A stretch of DNA of 64,000 nt from NCBI RefSeq assembly GCF_020524325.1, contig NZ_JAIVKY010000008.1, positions 124,001 to 188,000 of the forward strand, given 5' to 3'. Position 1 is the first letter of the stretch. The number at the start of each line of letters is the position of its first letter. The notes under the pieces were generated by a model, which saw nothing but the letters and a program-made list of their open reading frames with translations, was not told the origin of the DNA and searched no databases. Source of the stretch: Sutcliffiella horikoshii (GTDB lineage Bacteria > Bacillota > Bacilli > Bacillales > Bacillaceae_I). This document shows, one piece after another, positions 1-7,733 of the stretch. The position numbers and the translations under genes are program-made.

Positions 1-2
1 TA

Positions 3-563
3 AAGAACTTTCAAACAGATTATATAGATATTCTATTGATACATAGACCAGACCCAATGATGGATCCAAGTGAAGTGGCAGAAGCGTTCTCACAGTTAAA
101 AGAACAAGGAAAAGTAAAGCGGTTTGGTGTCTCCAACTTTGCTCCTTCCCAGTATAAGTTACTTAACTCATATCTAGATGAACCATTGGTAACAAATCAG
201 ATTGAAATTTCAGCTACCAACTTGGAACACTTCGATAAGGGAACAATCGAGCAATGCCAAATGGATAGAATCTCTCCGATGGCATGGTCCCCTCTAGGCG
301 GAGGAAGTATTTTCACTAGTACAGATGACAAGGTTAAACGAGTAAGAAATACATTAGAAAAAATACAAGGAGAAACAGGGGCAGAATCTATGGATCAAGT
401 TTTATATGCTTGGTTATTAACGCATCCTTCCAAAATCCTTCCGATAGTAGGCTCAGGAAAAATAGAAAGAGTAAAGTCGGCTGTTTCTTCATTGGATATC
501 AAACTGAATAAACAGCAGTGGTTTGAAATTTTAGAAGCATCAAAAGGAAAAGAAGTGGATTAA
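3..563 (+). CDS. Aldo/keto reductase, YdhF-like, 5'-truncated by the window edge
   Basis: The reading frame is open from base 3 (KNFQTDYIDILLIHRPDP), so this is the C-terminal part of a longer gene; a typical family member has about 300 residues and roughly 110 are missing. The LLIHRPDP strand, the GKVKRFGVSNF segment and the PMAWSPLGGG stretch are characteristic of NADPH-dependent aldo/keto reductases of the E. coli YdhF type. The family uses a Tyr/Lys/His/Asp tetrad in a TIM barrel; the His of LLIH is visible, while the Tyr and Lys lie outside the window. The substrate is unknown. An intrinsic terminator follows directly, so this is the last gene of its unit. An internal TTG at 36 could open a shorter frame but would cut the barrel, so it is not the start. 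Confidence 0.85.
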   Translation, partial: KNFQTDYIDILLIHRPDPMMDPSEVAEAFSQLKEQGKVKRFGVSNFAPSQYKLLNSYLDEPLVTNQIEISATNLEHFDKGTIEQCQMDRISPMAWSPLGGGSIFTSTDDKVKRVRNTLEKIQGETGAESMDQVLYAWLLTHPSKILPIVGSGKIERVKSAVSSLDIKLNKQQWFEILEASKGKEVD

Positions 564-584
564 TTTTATTATATTTTCATAATA

Positions 585-613
585 AAAAACCAGGACCATT
601 GGCCTGGTTTTTT
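585..613 (+). terminator. Intrinsic terminator after the aldo/keto reductase
   Basis: AAAAACCAGG pairs with CCTGGTTTTT around a short loop and is followed by a T tract. It also sits downstream of the reverse gene at 649-879 and may work in both directions. Confidence 0.8.
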
Positions 614-648
614 ATTTGTTAATATTCTAAAAATTGGATGAAATACCA

Positions 649-879
649 TTAGTATTTCAACTGGTTGTTGCGTTTTTTCATGTGTTTCTTGTAAACATCC
701 GAGAAAAACATCAATCCAATAAAACCAAAAATCACATAGGATAAGTTGAAGTACAATGCCGGATCAATTCGAATGTGATCTCCACCTGCAGCAACTTTAA
801 TTATTTGATAGGAATCCAAAGCAACCTTGGCAACAATAAGAACAAATATTGCAACGATTACCCTCCAAAGTAATTTCAT
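649..879 (-). CDS. Small two-helix membrane protein of unknown function
   Basis: The product has 76 residues. The N-terminal segment (MKLLWRVIVAIFVLIVAKVAL) and a second stretch near residues 43-62 (FNLSYVIFGFIGLMFFSDVY) are hydrophobic enough to span the membrane. The C-terminus is strongly basic (KKHMKKRNNQ), suggesting a cytoplasmic tail by the positive-inside rule. A GGAGGCG Shine-Dalgarno sequence precedes the ATG. I recognise no family. It is monocistronic between a convergent reductase and a divergent symporter. Confidence 0.6.
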   Translation of the reverse strand: MKLLWRVIVAIFVLIVAKVALDSYQIIKVAAGGDHIRIDPALYFNLSYVIFGFIGLMFFSDVYKKHMKKRNNQLKY

Positions 880-1178
880 TTAAAACGCCTCCATTAATTG
901 CATGAAAATTTTTCTATTTGTAAATGCTATAAAAGTTAAAATAATGGGTAAATAAAAGTAGAAATCAGTTGTTAAATATATCAAAAATTCGAAAGGAATA
1001 CAACCCGACTTTTGATCTTTTATTGTGTATTATAACAGGTGTTAAGAAATTGGTCTATCATACAGAAATAAAAATACCTCGTAGAATAAAAAAAGTCGCC
1101 TTTTGTCGAATGAAAGGGAGAAACACTGAAATTCGAAAAGAGAAATTATATCAGTATTACAAAAGGGAGGATTTCAAT

Positions 1179-2435
1179 GTGAAAATGACATTGACTAAAA
1201 AAATAATTATTGGTCTTATTTTGGGGATTTTAGTTGGACTTGCATTAAATGTATATGCACCGTCCTTATTCAAACCATTAGATACATATCTATTCCAACC
1301 TCTGGGAAAAATTTTTCTTAACTTAATCACTATGCTTGTTGTCCCAATTGTCCTTATCTCCATTACACTGGGTGTGGTAGGACTTGGAGATACGAAAAAG
1401 CTTGGGAGTATCGGTTTAAAAACAATTCTGTTCTTCTTGATTACAACATGTATTGCCATAACAATAGGTCTAACACTTGCTTCAGTTATTCAACCTGGAC
1501 TTGCCGGTGACTTTGAAAGTATGATGGTTGATGAATTAGCGAAAGAAGATACACCGGAAAAAGCACCTCCTGTTATGGAAACACTATTAAACATCATTCC
1601 TACAAACCCGATTAAAGCTATGGCAGAAGGTGAAATGCTGCAAATCATTTCATTCTCGGTATTACTTGGATTTGCCATAAATGCATTGGGGGAGAAAGCA
1701 GGTAAGGTGAAAACCCTATTTGAACAAGCAAATGATATTGTCATGCTACTTGTAAATATCGTTATCAAAACTGCTCCATACGGCGCATTCGGATTAATTG
1801 CCTCTGCAGTTGGCGGACTAGGATTAGATGCCATTAAGGCTATGGGAGCATACTTTTTGGTCGTCGTTTTAGCATTATTCATACATTTCGTTGTAACATA
1901 TGGAAGTGCCTTATTCTTCTTAGGGAAAATCAATCCAATTACGTTCTTCAAGCGTTTCATTCCAGCAATGAGTGTTGCATTCAGTACATCAAGCAGTAAT
2001 GCAACGCTACCAATGTCTATGGATGTCGCACAAGAAAATCTTGGAGTTCCCAAGAGAATCAGTAGTTTCGTACAACCTTTGGGTGCCACAATAAATATGG
2101 ATGGTACGGCAATCATGCAAGGTGTTGCCACGGTATTTATTGCGCAGGTATACGGAATTGACTTAAGTTTGACGCAATTACTAACTGTCGTAGGTTTAGC
2201 TGTTGTTGCAAGTATCGGAACAGCAGGTGTGCCTGGAGTAGGGTTTATTCTACTTGCCATGGTACTAGGGCAGGTTGGCCTTCCGGTTGAAGGAATTGCC
2301 TTAATACTAGGGATTGACCGTCTACTAGATATGACTAGAACAGCTGTTAATATAACAGGTGATGCAGCATGCGCATATATAGTTGCAAAATCTGAAGATG
2401 GAGAAGTTCAGTTGCCAAAAGAACAAAGAATATAA
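1179..2435 (+). CDS. Dicarboxylate/amino acid:cation symporter (DAACS family)
   Basis: The 418-residue protein belongs to the sodium- or proton-coupled glutamate/dicarboxylate transporters (GltP/GltT/DctA). It shows the serine-rich re-entrant loop (STSSSNATLPMSMD) and the NMDGTAIMQGVA segment that forms the substrate and cation site, with multiple hydrophobic helices from the N-terminus on. I place the start at GTG 1179 because AAGGGAGG lies 8 bases upstream and homologues begin with this first helix. The frame is open upstream to 969, but the extra 70 residues are basic, unlike the family, and have no good ribosome binding site. The exact substrate (glutamate, aspartate, C4-dicarboxylate or serine) cannot be told. 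A terminator follows the stop. Confidence 0.88.
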   Translation: MKMTLTKKIIIGLILGILVGLALNVYAPSLFKPLDTYLFQPLGKIFLNLITMLVVPIVLISITLGVVGLGDTKKLGSIGLKTILFFLITTCIAITIGLTLASVIQPGLAGDFESMMVDELAKEDTPEKAPPVMETLLNIIPTNPIKAMAEGEMLQIISFSVLLGFAINALGEKAGKVKTLFEQANDIVMLLVNIVIKTAPYGAFGLIASAVGGLGLDAIKAMGAYFLVVVLALFIHFVVTYGSALFFLGKINPITFFKRFIPAMSVAFSTSSSNATLPMSMDVAQENLGVPKRISSFVQPLGATINMDGTAIMQGVATVFIAQVYGIDLSLTQLLTVVGLAVVASIGTAGVPGVGFILLAMVLGQVGLPVEGIALILGIDRLLDMTRTAVNITGDAACAYIVAKSEDGEVQLPKEQRI

Positions 2436-2439
2436 ACAG

Positions 2440-2476
2440 AAAGCCATTCCAGACAATACAACTGGAATGGCTTTTT
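2440..2476 (+). terminator. Terminator of the symporter gene
   Basis: AAAGCCATTCCAG and CTGGAATGGCTTT form a perfect 13-bp stem followed by more T residues. Confidence 0.85.
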
Positions 2477-2507
2477 CGTATGGAAGATCAGAAAGTATAA
2501 GGTTCTG

Positions 2508-2703
2508 TAGATTTCCGTTCCAAGCGCTTCGCTTGCCTGCGGGCGGTCCGTGAGCTTCCTCAGGCTTGCGCCTCCGGGGTCTCACCTCTCCCTTCCAGCG
2601 GGGGAGTAACGGTAGGTTGAGACCCCACAGCGCAGCGAGGAGGCTCAAGCACCGTCCCGCGGAAAGCGAAGCCATTTGCGGAAAGGAACAGCGGCGATTA
2701 ACC
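2508..2703. repeat. Dispersed palindromic repeat, copy R1 (fused form)
   Basis: This copy joins the left half of a type I unit (GATTTCCGTTCCAAGCGC onward) directly to the right half of a type III unit (GCGGAAAGCGAAGCCATTT, ending GGAAAGGAACAGCGG). The two halves are imperfect inverted repeats, so the whole is a long palindrome able to fold into one extended hairpin. It fills the gap between the convergent symporter and SMR genes. Open frames across it are translations of the repeat, not genes. Confidence 0.8.
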
Positions 2704-2743
2704 ATTAACTAACGTATTTGAAAAAAAGGACTGAGCAGCTTTT

Positions 2744-3058
2744 TTATTGTGAAATCTTCAGCCCTATTACTCCTATGATTATTAAGGAGAGCAAAAAGAA
2801 ACGCACTCTGTCTTTTGATTCTTGGAAGAAGATCATCCCAAGGGCTACACTACCCGCCGAACCAATTCCTGTCCAAACCGCATAAGCAGTTCCCATTGGA
2901 ATTTCTTTTAAAGCAAGAGAAAGAAAATAGAAACTAGACAAGCCGATTCCTACAAAACAAATAGAAGGGATAAGTCTTTTGAATCCTTCTGCTAGTTTAA
3001 GAGATGCCACTGCGCCAATTTCACAAATTCCGGCTATAGTAAGAAAAATCCAAGCCAT
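2744..3058 (-). CDS. SMR-family small multidrug resistance subunit (second of a pair)
   Basis: The 104-residue protein has four predicted transmembrane helices. The conserved membrane-embedded glutamate of SMR exporters is at residue 13 (IAGICEIGAVASLK), and the typical GTAYAVWTGIGSAG motif is in helix 3. SMR proteins exchange protons for cationic drugs or guanidinium-type compounds and act as dimers. It starts one base after the stop of the paired SMR gene upstream, which suggests an obligate heterodimer of the YkkCD/EbrAB kind. The substrate cannot be predicted. Confidence 0.88.
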   Translation of the reverse strand: MAWIFLTIAGICEIGAVASLKLAEGFKRLIPSICFVGIGLSSFYFLSLALKEIPMGTAYAVWTGIGSAGSVALGMIFFQESKDRVRFFLLSLIIIGVIGLKISQ

Positions 3059-3059
3059 T

Positions 3060-3416
3060 TTATTTTCCCTCCTCTAGTACTTCTGTTTCCGTTGTATCAT
3101 CAGAAGTTGTCATTTTTAATCCAATAATTCCAATTAGCATAAGGCTTAGGAAAAACAGTTTGGAAGGACTTGCTGATTCTTGAAAATATAAAATGCCCAC
3201 AATTGCTGTTCCTGCTGCCCCGAGTCCTGTAAAAATGGCATACGCAGTTCCGATTGGCAAAAACTTTAATGACTTAGAAAACAAGTAAAAACTGATAGCC
3301 AATGTGATTAGGGTTATTAAACTAGGCACTAGAACGGTAAACCCTTCTGAATACCTTAGACCTATTACCCAGATAATTTCTAATAGACCTGCGATAAAAA
3401 TATACATCCATTGCAT
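3060..3416 (-). CDS. SMR-family small multidrug resistance subunit (first of a pair)
   Basis: The 118-residue SMR protein has the essential Glu at residue 13 (IAGLLEIIWVIGLR), the GTAYAIFTGLGAAGTA motif and four helices. Its acidic hydrophilic C-terminal tail (DDTTETEVLEEGK) is absent from its partner; differing tails are common in paired SMR subunits. The gene starts two bases after the stop of the tetR-type gene, so regulator and both transporter subunits form one tight operon. No guanidine riboswitch was recognised in front of it; control is more likely through the TetR protein. Confidence 0.88.
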   Translation of the reverse strand: MQWMYIFIAGLLEIIWVIGLRYSEGFTVLVPSLITLITLAISFYLFSKSLKFLPIGTAYAIFTGLGAAGTAIVGILYFQESASPSKLFFLSLMLIGIIGLKMTTSDDTTETEVLEEGK

Positions 3417-3418
3417 GG

Positions 3419-4012
3419 CTAGTTTCCTCCTATCTCCGTTGCTTTCCAGTAATGTTCAAATGCATGATCCGCTTTCTTGTCAAAGTCAGTACTGGAATAA
3501 AAGAACCGTTGTACAAACAAGCCATCAATTAAGCAGTAATATGCGTCAATAAGGGGTTCTAACGTTTGGGGTGGTATTTCTTTATTGTCTAGTCCTTGTC
3601 TAAAGATTTTAGATAAAATATCAGTCGTGTAAGTTTCTGTTTGTAGAAAGTGTTCTTGTATAGATGATCGGAATTTTTCTTCCGGGAAAAGCAGGGTGCG
3701 TTTATACAACAACCCTAATGTTTCGTCTTTCCAGAAATCTATCATGTTAATTAGGAGACGTTTTAACAATGGTTTTGTAGAACTTGATTGAATCTCAGAC
3801 GAATCGATAGCGACTCTATCCATAAATGTGTCCATCAGTTCCCGCAAAATGGTTATATATAAATCATCTTTATTTTTAAAATGAGCATACAAAGAGGGTT
3901 TTTTAATACCAACCAATGATGCTACGTCATTTAAAGATGTACCATAATACCCTTTTTGAGCGAAAAGTTGGAGCGCATGCTGTTTGATAAGTTCCGAAGT
4001 TGAATAGGACAT
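3419..4012 (-). CDS. TetR-family repressor of the SMR efflux operon
   Basis: The 197-residue protein has an N-terminal TetR helix-turn-helix at about residues 8-52 (YGTSLNDVASLVGIKKPSLY), with the usual FKNKDDLY continuation. The variable C-terminal domain would bind the inducer. It is the first gene of a three-gene operon with two SMR subunits. The upstream promoter carries an imperfect palindrome just downstream of the -10 box, which fits autorepression relieved by a drug. The ligand is unknown. The ATG has the purine-rich AGGAGGT ribosome binding site seven bases upstream. Confidence 0.88.
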   Translation of the reverse strand: MSYSTSELIKQHALQLFAQKGYYGTSLNDVASLVGIKKPSLYAHFKNKDDLYITILRELMDTFMDRVAIDSSEIQSSSTKPLLKRLLINMIDFWKDETLGLLYKRTLLFPEEKFRSSIQEHFLQTETYTTDILSKIFRQGLDNKEIPPQTLEPLIDAYYCLIDGLFVQRFFYSSTDFDKKADHAFEHYWKATEIGGN

Positions 4013-4038
4013 GTTATACCTCCTGTAAATTCAAACTA

Positions 4039-4054
4039 CCTACCGTTCGTTAGG
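4039..4054. promoter_or_regulatory. Candidate TetR operator
   Basis: CCTACCGTTCGTTAGG is an imperfect palindrome (12 of 16 positions symmetric). It lies between the -10 box and the start codon of the tetR gene, where a bound repressor would block transcription. Confidence 0.55.
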
Positions 4055-4069
4055 TTAGTGATGAATCAA

Positions 4070-4098
4070 ATTATAAGATAAGATACCTAAAAAATCAA
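4070..4098 (-). promoter_or_regulatory. Sigma-A promoter of the tetR-SMR-SMR operon
   Basis: On the reverse strand TTGATT and TATAAT are separated by 17 bases. Transcription would start about 10 bases upstream of the candidate operator. Confidence 0.65.
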
Positions 4099-4158
4099 TG
4101 AGTTTTATATTTGATTAATGAGGGTATTTGAAAGTTAAGAGATGAGGGAGGAATTGAT

Positions 4159-4329
4159 GTGAATAAGAGGTTAAAAGCCAAGTTGGAGAAGAGGCAGGCT
4201 CTTTTTAAATCTCAGACAGAGCATAGAGCTATAGGGAAGACCATTCGTTTAGCAGCCTCACGACAGGGAGCTCAGAGCAATACACATCGACTCACAACCA
4301 GAGATTACAATAAGGAGGTATTATTTTGA
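4159..4329 (+). CDS. Small basic protein, translationally coupled to the next gene
   Basis: A GTG at 4159, preceded by GGGAGG at a proper distance, opens a 56-codon frame starting MNKRLKAKLEKRQALFKSQ. The product is very basic and hydrophilic, without cysteine or a hydrophobic segment. Its TGA stop overlaps the TTG start of the following gene (TTGA at 4326-4329), a typical translational-coupling arrangement. I do not recognise the family. The good ribosome binding site and the overlap are the evidence that it is expressed. Confidence 0.55.
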   Translation: MNKRLKAKLEKRQALFKSQTEHRAIGKTIRLAASRQGAQSNTHRLTTRDYNKEVLF

Positions 4330-4655
4330 GTGAAAATACATTGAAAAAGAAGAATCAAGATTTAATGGAAAAGGCGAAATATGCAGAAGATGGGTCGGAG
4401 TTAAAAAAAGATGCGAAGAGCGTCCAGAGAATAAATAGACATATGGAGCGCGAGAAAAACAAAAAAGCGCAAAAAGCAGCTCAACCTGCTTACGAGGTAT
4501 CAGTTAATGATAATTCTTTCAAGGTAACAGGTGTAAATTCTGAAAAAGAAGCTATTGATAAGTTATCAAAATGGAGTGCTTTTCACAACATGGTTAACAA
4601 GATGAAGGAAAATGATGAAGAAGTAAATATTGAAGCGAAGAAGATACAGGGATAA
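4326..4655 (+). CDS. Hypothetical charged protein
   Basis: The 109-residue product starts at TTG 4326 behind an AAGGAGG sequence. Residues 1-55 are lysine/glutamate rich and probably helical (KKKNQDLMEKAKYAEDGSEL, then an REKNKKAQKAAQ run). Residues 56-100 look like a small alpha/beta domain (YEVSVNDNSFKVTGVNSEKE). There is no signal peptide or membrane helix. It overlaps the stop of the small basic gene by four bases and is followed by a strong terminator, so the two form a bicistronic unit. The function is unknown. Confidence 0.65.
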   Translation: MSENTLKKKNQDLMEKAKYAEDGSELKKDAKSVQRINRHMEREKNKKAQKAAQPAYEVSVNDNSFKVTGVNSEKEAIDKLSKWSAFHNMVNKMKENDEEVNIEAKKIQG

Positions 4656-4656
4656 C

Positions 4657-4692
4657 AAAACACACCACACTAGTACTGTGGTGTGTTTTAGT
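4657..4692 (+). terminator. Terminator of the two-gene unit
   Basis: AAAACACACCACA pairs perfectly with TGTGGTGTGTTTT across a 7-base loop. Confidence 0.85.
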
Positions 4693-4720
4693 TTTGTCTG
4701 GCGTCTTTCTTCAAATCATC

Positions 4721-5143
4721 CTACACACATTGGAAAGAACGAATTCGATTTGAATCTATACCGAAGTACATCCAAGTAAAGAAGAACCAGCGATAACCAG
4801 CGACAGATCTTCTTCCTATAAAGGTAGGGTAGAACCAGAATTGTTCTCCATTATTTAACCTGACCCATGTATAGCGGTATAAGCATCCGTAAAATGCACC
4901 CGGATCCACTGCCAAAGCAGTAGGTCCACCCGGGGAACCGAAGCTGGCAGTTTGGGGTGGTGGAGTAGATGGCGGTGGTCCGGGTGGTGGCCCACTTCCA
5001 GGTCCTCCACCTGGCCCTCCACCAGGTCCTCCCGGTGGTCCAAATCCAGGTGGTCCTCCAGAAGGTGGCCCAAAACCAGGCCCTTGCCCACCACCAGGAG
5101 GCGGTCCGAATGGTGGAAAACTAAGTTGACGATAAGGATACAT
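4721..5143 (-). CDS. Proline/glycine-rich protein with a conserved aromatic C-terminal domain
   Basis: The protein has 140 residues. Residues 9-62 are almost entirely proline and glycine (GPPGGPGGGPGGGPGSGPPP type), a collagen-like or spore-surface-like disordered segment. Residues 80-140 form a compact aromatic domain with LNNGEQFWFYPTFIGRRSVA and GYRWFFFTWMYFGID. Such a Pro/Gly tail in front of a short FWFYP...GRxSVAGYRW domain is familiar from uncharacterised Bacillus proteins, but I know no function. There is no signal peptide; the two cysteines are in the C-terminal half. The codon-repetitive stretch produces misleading open frames on both strands. Confidence 0.7.
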   Translation of the reverse strand: MYPYRQLSFPPFGPPPGGGQGPGFGPPSGGPPGFGPPGGPGGGPGGGPGSGPPPGPPPSTPPPQTASFGSPGGPTALAVDPGAFYGCLYRYTWVRLNNGEQFWFYPTFIGRRSVAGYRWFFFTWMYFGIDSNRIRSFQCV

Positions 5144-5232
5144 AGGATTGCTCCCTTCTATTCAATTCTCTATACGGTATGCAGGCGCCCAGAGGTTGGT
5201 GAAAAAAAGATCTTTTTACTTGATTAAAGACC

Positions 5233-5268
5233 AAAAAAATATCAGGCTTCCAATTAGGAAACCTGATT
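5233..5268 (-). terminator. Terminator of the universal stress protein gene
   Basis: On the reverse strand an 11-bp stem (ATCAGGTTTCC with GGAAGCCTGAT, one G-U pair) is followed by seven T residues. The wobble pair exists only in the reverse-strand RNA, which fixes the orientation. Confidence 0.75.
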
Positions 5269-5279
5269 AGTCTTATTTT

Positions 5280-5795
5280 TTATTTTGCTATTAGAACTGG
5301 ACAGTTGGCAGTGTTTGTAACCTTATCGCTTACACTTCCAAGTATCAACTTCTTTAATCCTCCGAGCCCTCTGCTTCCGATAATAATAAGATCACTTGCT
5401 TGTGTGTCGGCATAGTTGCAAATTGTTTTGGCAGGGTCTCCTTGCATGACCTCTACTTTTGCTTCCACTCGTTCCTGGGATAATAGCGCATGGACCTCAT
5501 TTAATGATTGTGTAGTAGCATCATTTTCGGCTGTAGCAACTTGTTGTTGACTCGGCACTGAATCTTTCACATTATTTGTATAAATGTTTAATCCGTCGAC
5601 ACTGCCCATACCACCGGCAGGAAGTGTATCAGGTCTAGTAGCTGGGACTGGGACATTTACAGATGTTTCTTCTAAGACATGTAAAATGGTAAGGTGTGAG
5701 TGTAATTTTTTTTTCATATTTATTCCCATTTGTACTGCTTTCAAACTGCTCTGAGAACCGTCATAAGCAATTAAAATATTATTGAAAGTTTCCAT
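5280..5795 (-). CDS. Universal stress protein, UspA family
   Basis: This is a single-domain Usp protein of about 171 residues. The N-terminal strand NILIAYDGSQSSLKA and the C-terminal ATP-binding signature IIGSRGLGGLKKLILGSVS are the family hallmarks; the second matches the ATP-binding G-2x-G-9x-G(S/T) pattern. An unusual insert of about 45 residues (PVPATRPDTLPAGGMGSVDG onward) lies between the first two halves. The start is placed at the ATG giving METFNNILIAY, nine bases after GGAG; the frame is open eight codons further upstream. Usp proteins are stress-induced cytoplasmic nucleotide-binding proteins; the specific role is unknown. Confidence 0.85.
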   Translation of the reverse strand: METFNNILIAYDGSQSSLKAVQMGINMKKKLHSHLTILHVLEETSVNVPVPATRPDTLPAGGMGSVDGLNIYTNNVKDSVPSQQQVATAENDATTQSLNEVHALLSQERVEAKVEVMQGDPAKTICNYADTQASDLIIIGSRGLGGLKKLILGSVSDKVTNTANCPVLIAK

Positions 5796-5895
5796 TTTCA
5801 TCTGCTCCTTTTCCATCATTTTAAGTAAGTTTATTGTTGTAAATTAAATACCCTAAGCAATAACTTTTAAAACAAAGGAGGAGATGTGAAGACCT

Positions 5896-7617
5896 CTATT
5901 TTGCTTGAATGCATATATGTTCAAACTTTCTTACATCAAAAAGTCCAGTATCTGTTAACTTCAGTTCCGGAATAACAGGAAGGCTTAAAAAGGATAATGC
6001 CACAAAAGGATTAAAGCTATTTTGGCTGCCGATAAGATGAAGGGCATCATGAAGGTCCTTTAAGGACGACAGAGTTTGATCTGTCGTCATATTGGCCATT
6101 AAGCCTGAAATCTCAAGTGGCAAGGAGGCTACAACTTTTCCCTCACAAACAACCACCAGGCCGCCCTTAATCTGTTCTATTGCTTGGACTGCAACCAACA
6201 TATCTTCATCACAAGTCCCCACTGTGACTATATTATGAGAATCATGTGCTACGGTGGAGGCTATGGCTCCGTTTTTTATTTGAAACCCTTTAACGATTCC
6301 AAGTCCGATATGCCCGCGACGCTTATGTCTTTCAATCACTGCGAGTTTTAATTGATCTTTATCATGGTTGGGTACAAAATGCCCATTATAGGTCGTCACG
6401 GTTTCTTTTATATGCTTGGTAACAAGACTGTTAGGGATAATTTCTATAATGTTACATGGTTTATCTGTTTCCACACTTATTGTTAAATCATTCTTATGAA
6501 TTGGTTTCGTGTTTACAGAACCCTTTAAAAGATCTGGAACGACGATGGGAGCGTTTAGATGATCGTGTTCCTTTATTTTGTTTCCATTCTTATAGACATC
6601 TTTGATAGTGAATGTTTCAAGGTCTTCAATAATTAGTAAATCTGCGCGGTACCCTGGGGCAACCGCTCCTCTATCCTTTAAAGAAAAACACTCTGCGGCA
6701 TTTAATGTAGCAATTTGTATGGCTTGCAAGGGTTCAAGTCCTTCTTGGATGGAGATTCGGATATTATGGTCGATACTGCCTTCATTCACCAAATCATCAA
6801 GATGTTTGTCATCCGTACAGAATAGAAAGCGTCTTGCATTTTTTTCATTTACAAGAGGAATCAAGGCTCTAACATCTTTTGCGACAGTTCCTTCCCGCAT
6901 CATGACGTACATTCCCCGCTTCAATCTTTCTTTTGCTTCTTGTGCGGTGACGCATTCGTGATCGGTCTTTATGTTGGCAGAGGCATAGATATTCAAGTCT
7001 TCAGGAGCAAGGCCAGCGCCATGTCCATCAATTTGCTTATTATGCTGATACGCTTGTGCCAATTTTGCAATCATTGCTTCGTTGCCCTCACGGACAGCAG
7101 GAAAATCCATCACTTCTGCCAGTCCGATAACTCTCTCATGTTCGTAAAATGGAGCAAGGTCATGTGCCTGGATAGTGGCTCCATTGAACTCGAAAGATGT
7201 AGCAGGTACACAAGATGGTAGCATGAAAAAAACATCTACCGGGCATTCTTCTGTAGCATCCAACATGAACTGAATTCCAGAAGTACCACTTACATTTGCA
7301 ATTTCATGAGGATCGGTAATGATGGTAGTGACTCCATGTGCAAGGATTGTCCGGGTAAAATAGTGGGGATGAATCATGGAGGATTCCATATGAACATGCC
7401 CATCAATCAGACCGGGACAAATGAATGCTCCTTTAGCATCTACTACTTCATGCCCATCATAATTACCTATACCTATAATCATGCCGTCTTTTATCGCAAG
7501 ATCTTCCTCTAGAATCTCTAAATTAAATACATCTATTATTCTTCCGTTTTTAATAACGAGGTCAGCTTTGGTCTTTTTTGCTGCTGCTTTTATTATAGAT
7601 TTCAAGTTAAGTGTCAT
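5896..7617 (-). CDS. ade: Adenine deaminase
   Basis: The 573-residue amidohydrolase converts adenine to hypoxanthine and ammonia for purine salvage. Metal ligands typical of the family are visible: the DGHVHMESSM motif, EVMDFPAV, and later GHGAGL and TDDKHLDDL. The C-terminal domain shows IVTVGTCDEDM. The start is the ATG giving MTLNLKSIIKA, preceded by GGAGGGG. The frame is open upstream through the riboswitch leader, but that region is RNA structure, not protein. Length agrees with B. subtilis AdeC. The gene stands alone under a purine riboswitch of the guanine/hypoxanthine class, so the product of the reaction may feed back on its expression. Confidence 0.92.
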   Translation of the reverse strand: MTLNLKSIIKAAAKKTKADLVIKNGRIIDVFNLEILEEDLAIKDGMIIGIGNYDGHEVVDAKGAFICPGLIDGHVHMESSMIHPHYFTRTILAHGVTTIITDPHEIANVSGTSGIQFMLDATEECPVDVFFMLPSCVPATSFEFNGATIQAHDLAPFYEHERVIGLAEVMDFPAVREGNEAMIAKLAQAYQHNKQIDGHGAGLAPEDLNIYASANIKTDHECVTAQEAKERLKRGMYVMMREGTVAKDVRALIPLVNEKNARRFLFCTDDKHLDDLVNEGSIDHNIRISIQEGLEPLQAIQIATLNAAECFSLKDRGAVAPGYRADLLIIEDLETFTIKDVYKNGNKIKEHDHLNAPIVVPDLLKGSVNTKPIHKNDLTISVETDKPCNIIEIIPNSLVTKHIKETVTTYNGHFVPNHDKDQLKLAVIERHKRRGHIGLGIVKGFQIKNGAIASTVAHDSHNIVTVGTCDEDMLVAVQAIEQIKGGLVVVCEGKVVASLPLEISGLMANMTTDQTLSSLKDLHDALHLIGSQNSFNPFVALSFLSLPVIPELKLTDTGLFDVRKFEHICIQAK

Positions 7618-7639
7618 GTTTTTCCCCTCCAAAATAGAT

Positions 7640-7666
7640 AAAACTCCAAGCAATAACTTGGAGTTT
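7640..7666 (-). terminator. Riboswitch-controlled terminator of ade
   Basis: On the reverse strand ACTCCAAG and CTTGGAGT form the stem, followed by TTTTAT. The bases just upstream (GGTCAAACTC) can instead pair with GAGTTTGACT in the 3' part of the aptamer, forming the competing antiterminator. Confidence 0.75.
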
Positions 7667-7733
7667 GACCATGGAGAATACCCCTCAATCTTTTTTGCAC
7701 TATACATGCAGATAAAATAAGAAGGTGGGGATT

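Noticed and set aside
1490-2260. Long open frame antisense to the symporter gene
   Set aside because: It is the mirror of a highly conserved transporter, has no ribosome binding site and an implausible composition.
2325-2705. Open frame across repeat R1 encoding an Arg/Trp-rich peptide
   Set aside because: It is a translation of the dispersed repeat; similar frames appear at 34737-35147, 43114-43320 and 53429-53701 in other copies.
4952-5227. Forward frame rich in Trp/Ser/Arg opposite the Pro/Gly-rich gene
   Set aside because: Produced by the repetitive Pro/Gly codons read on the other strand.
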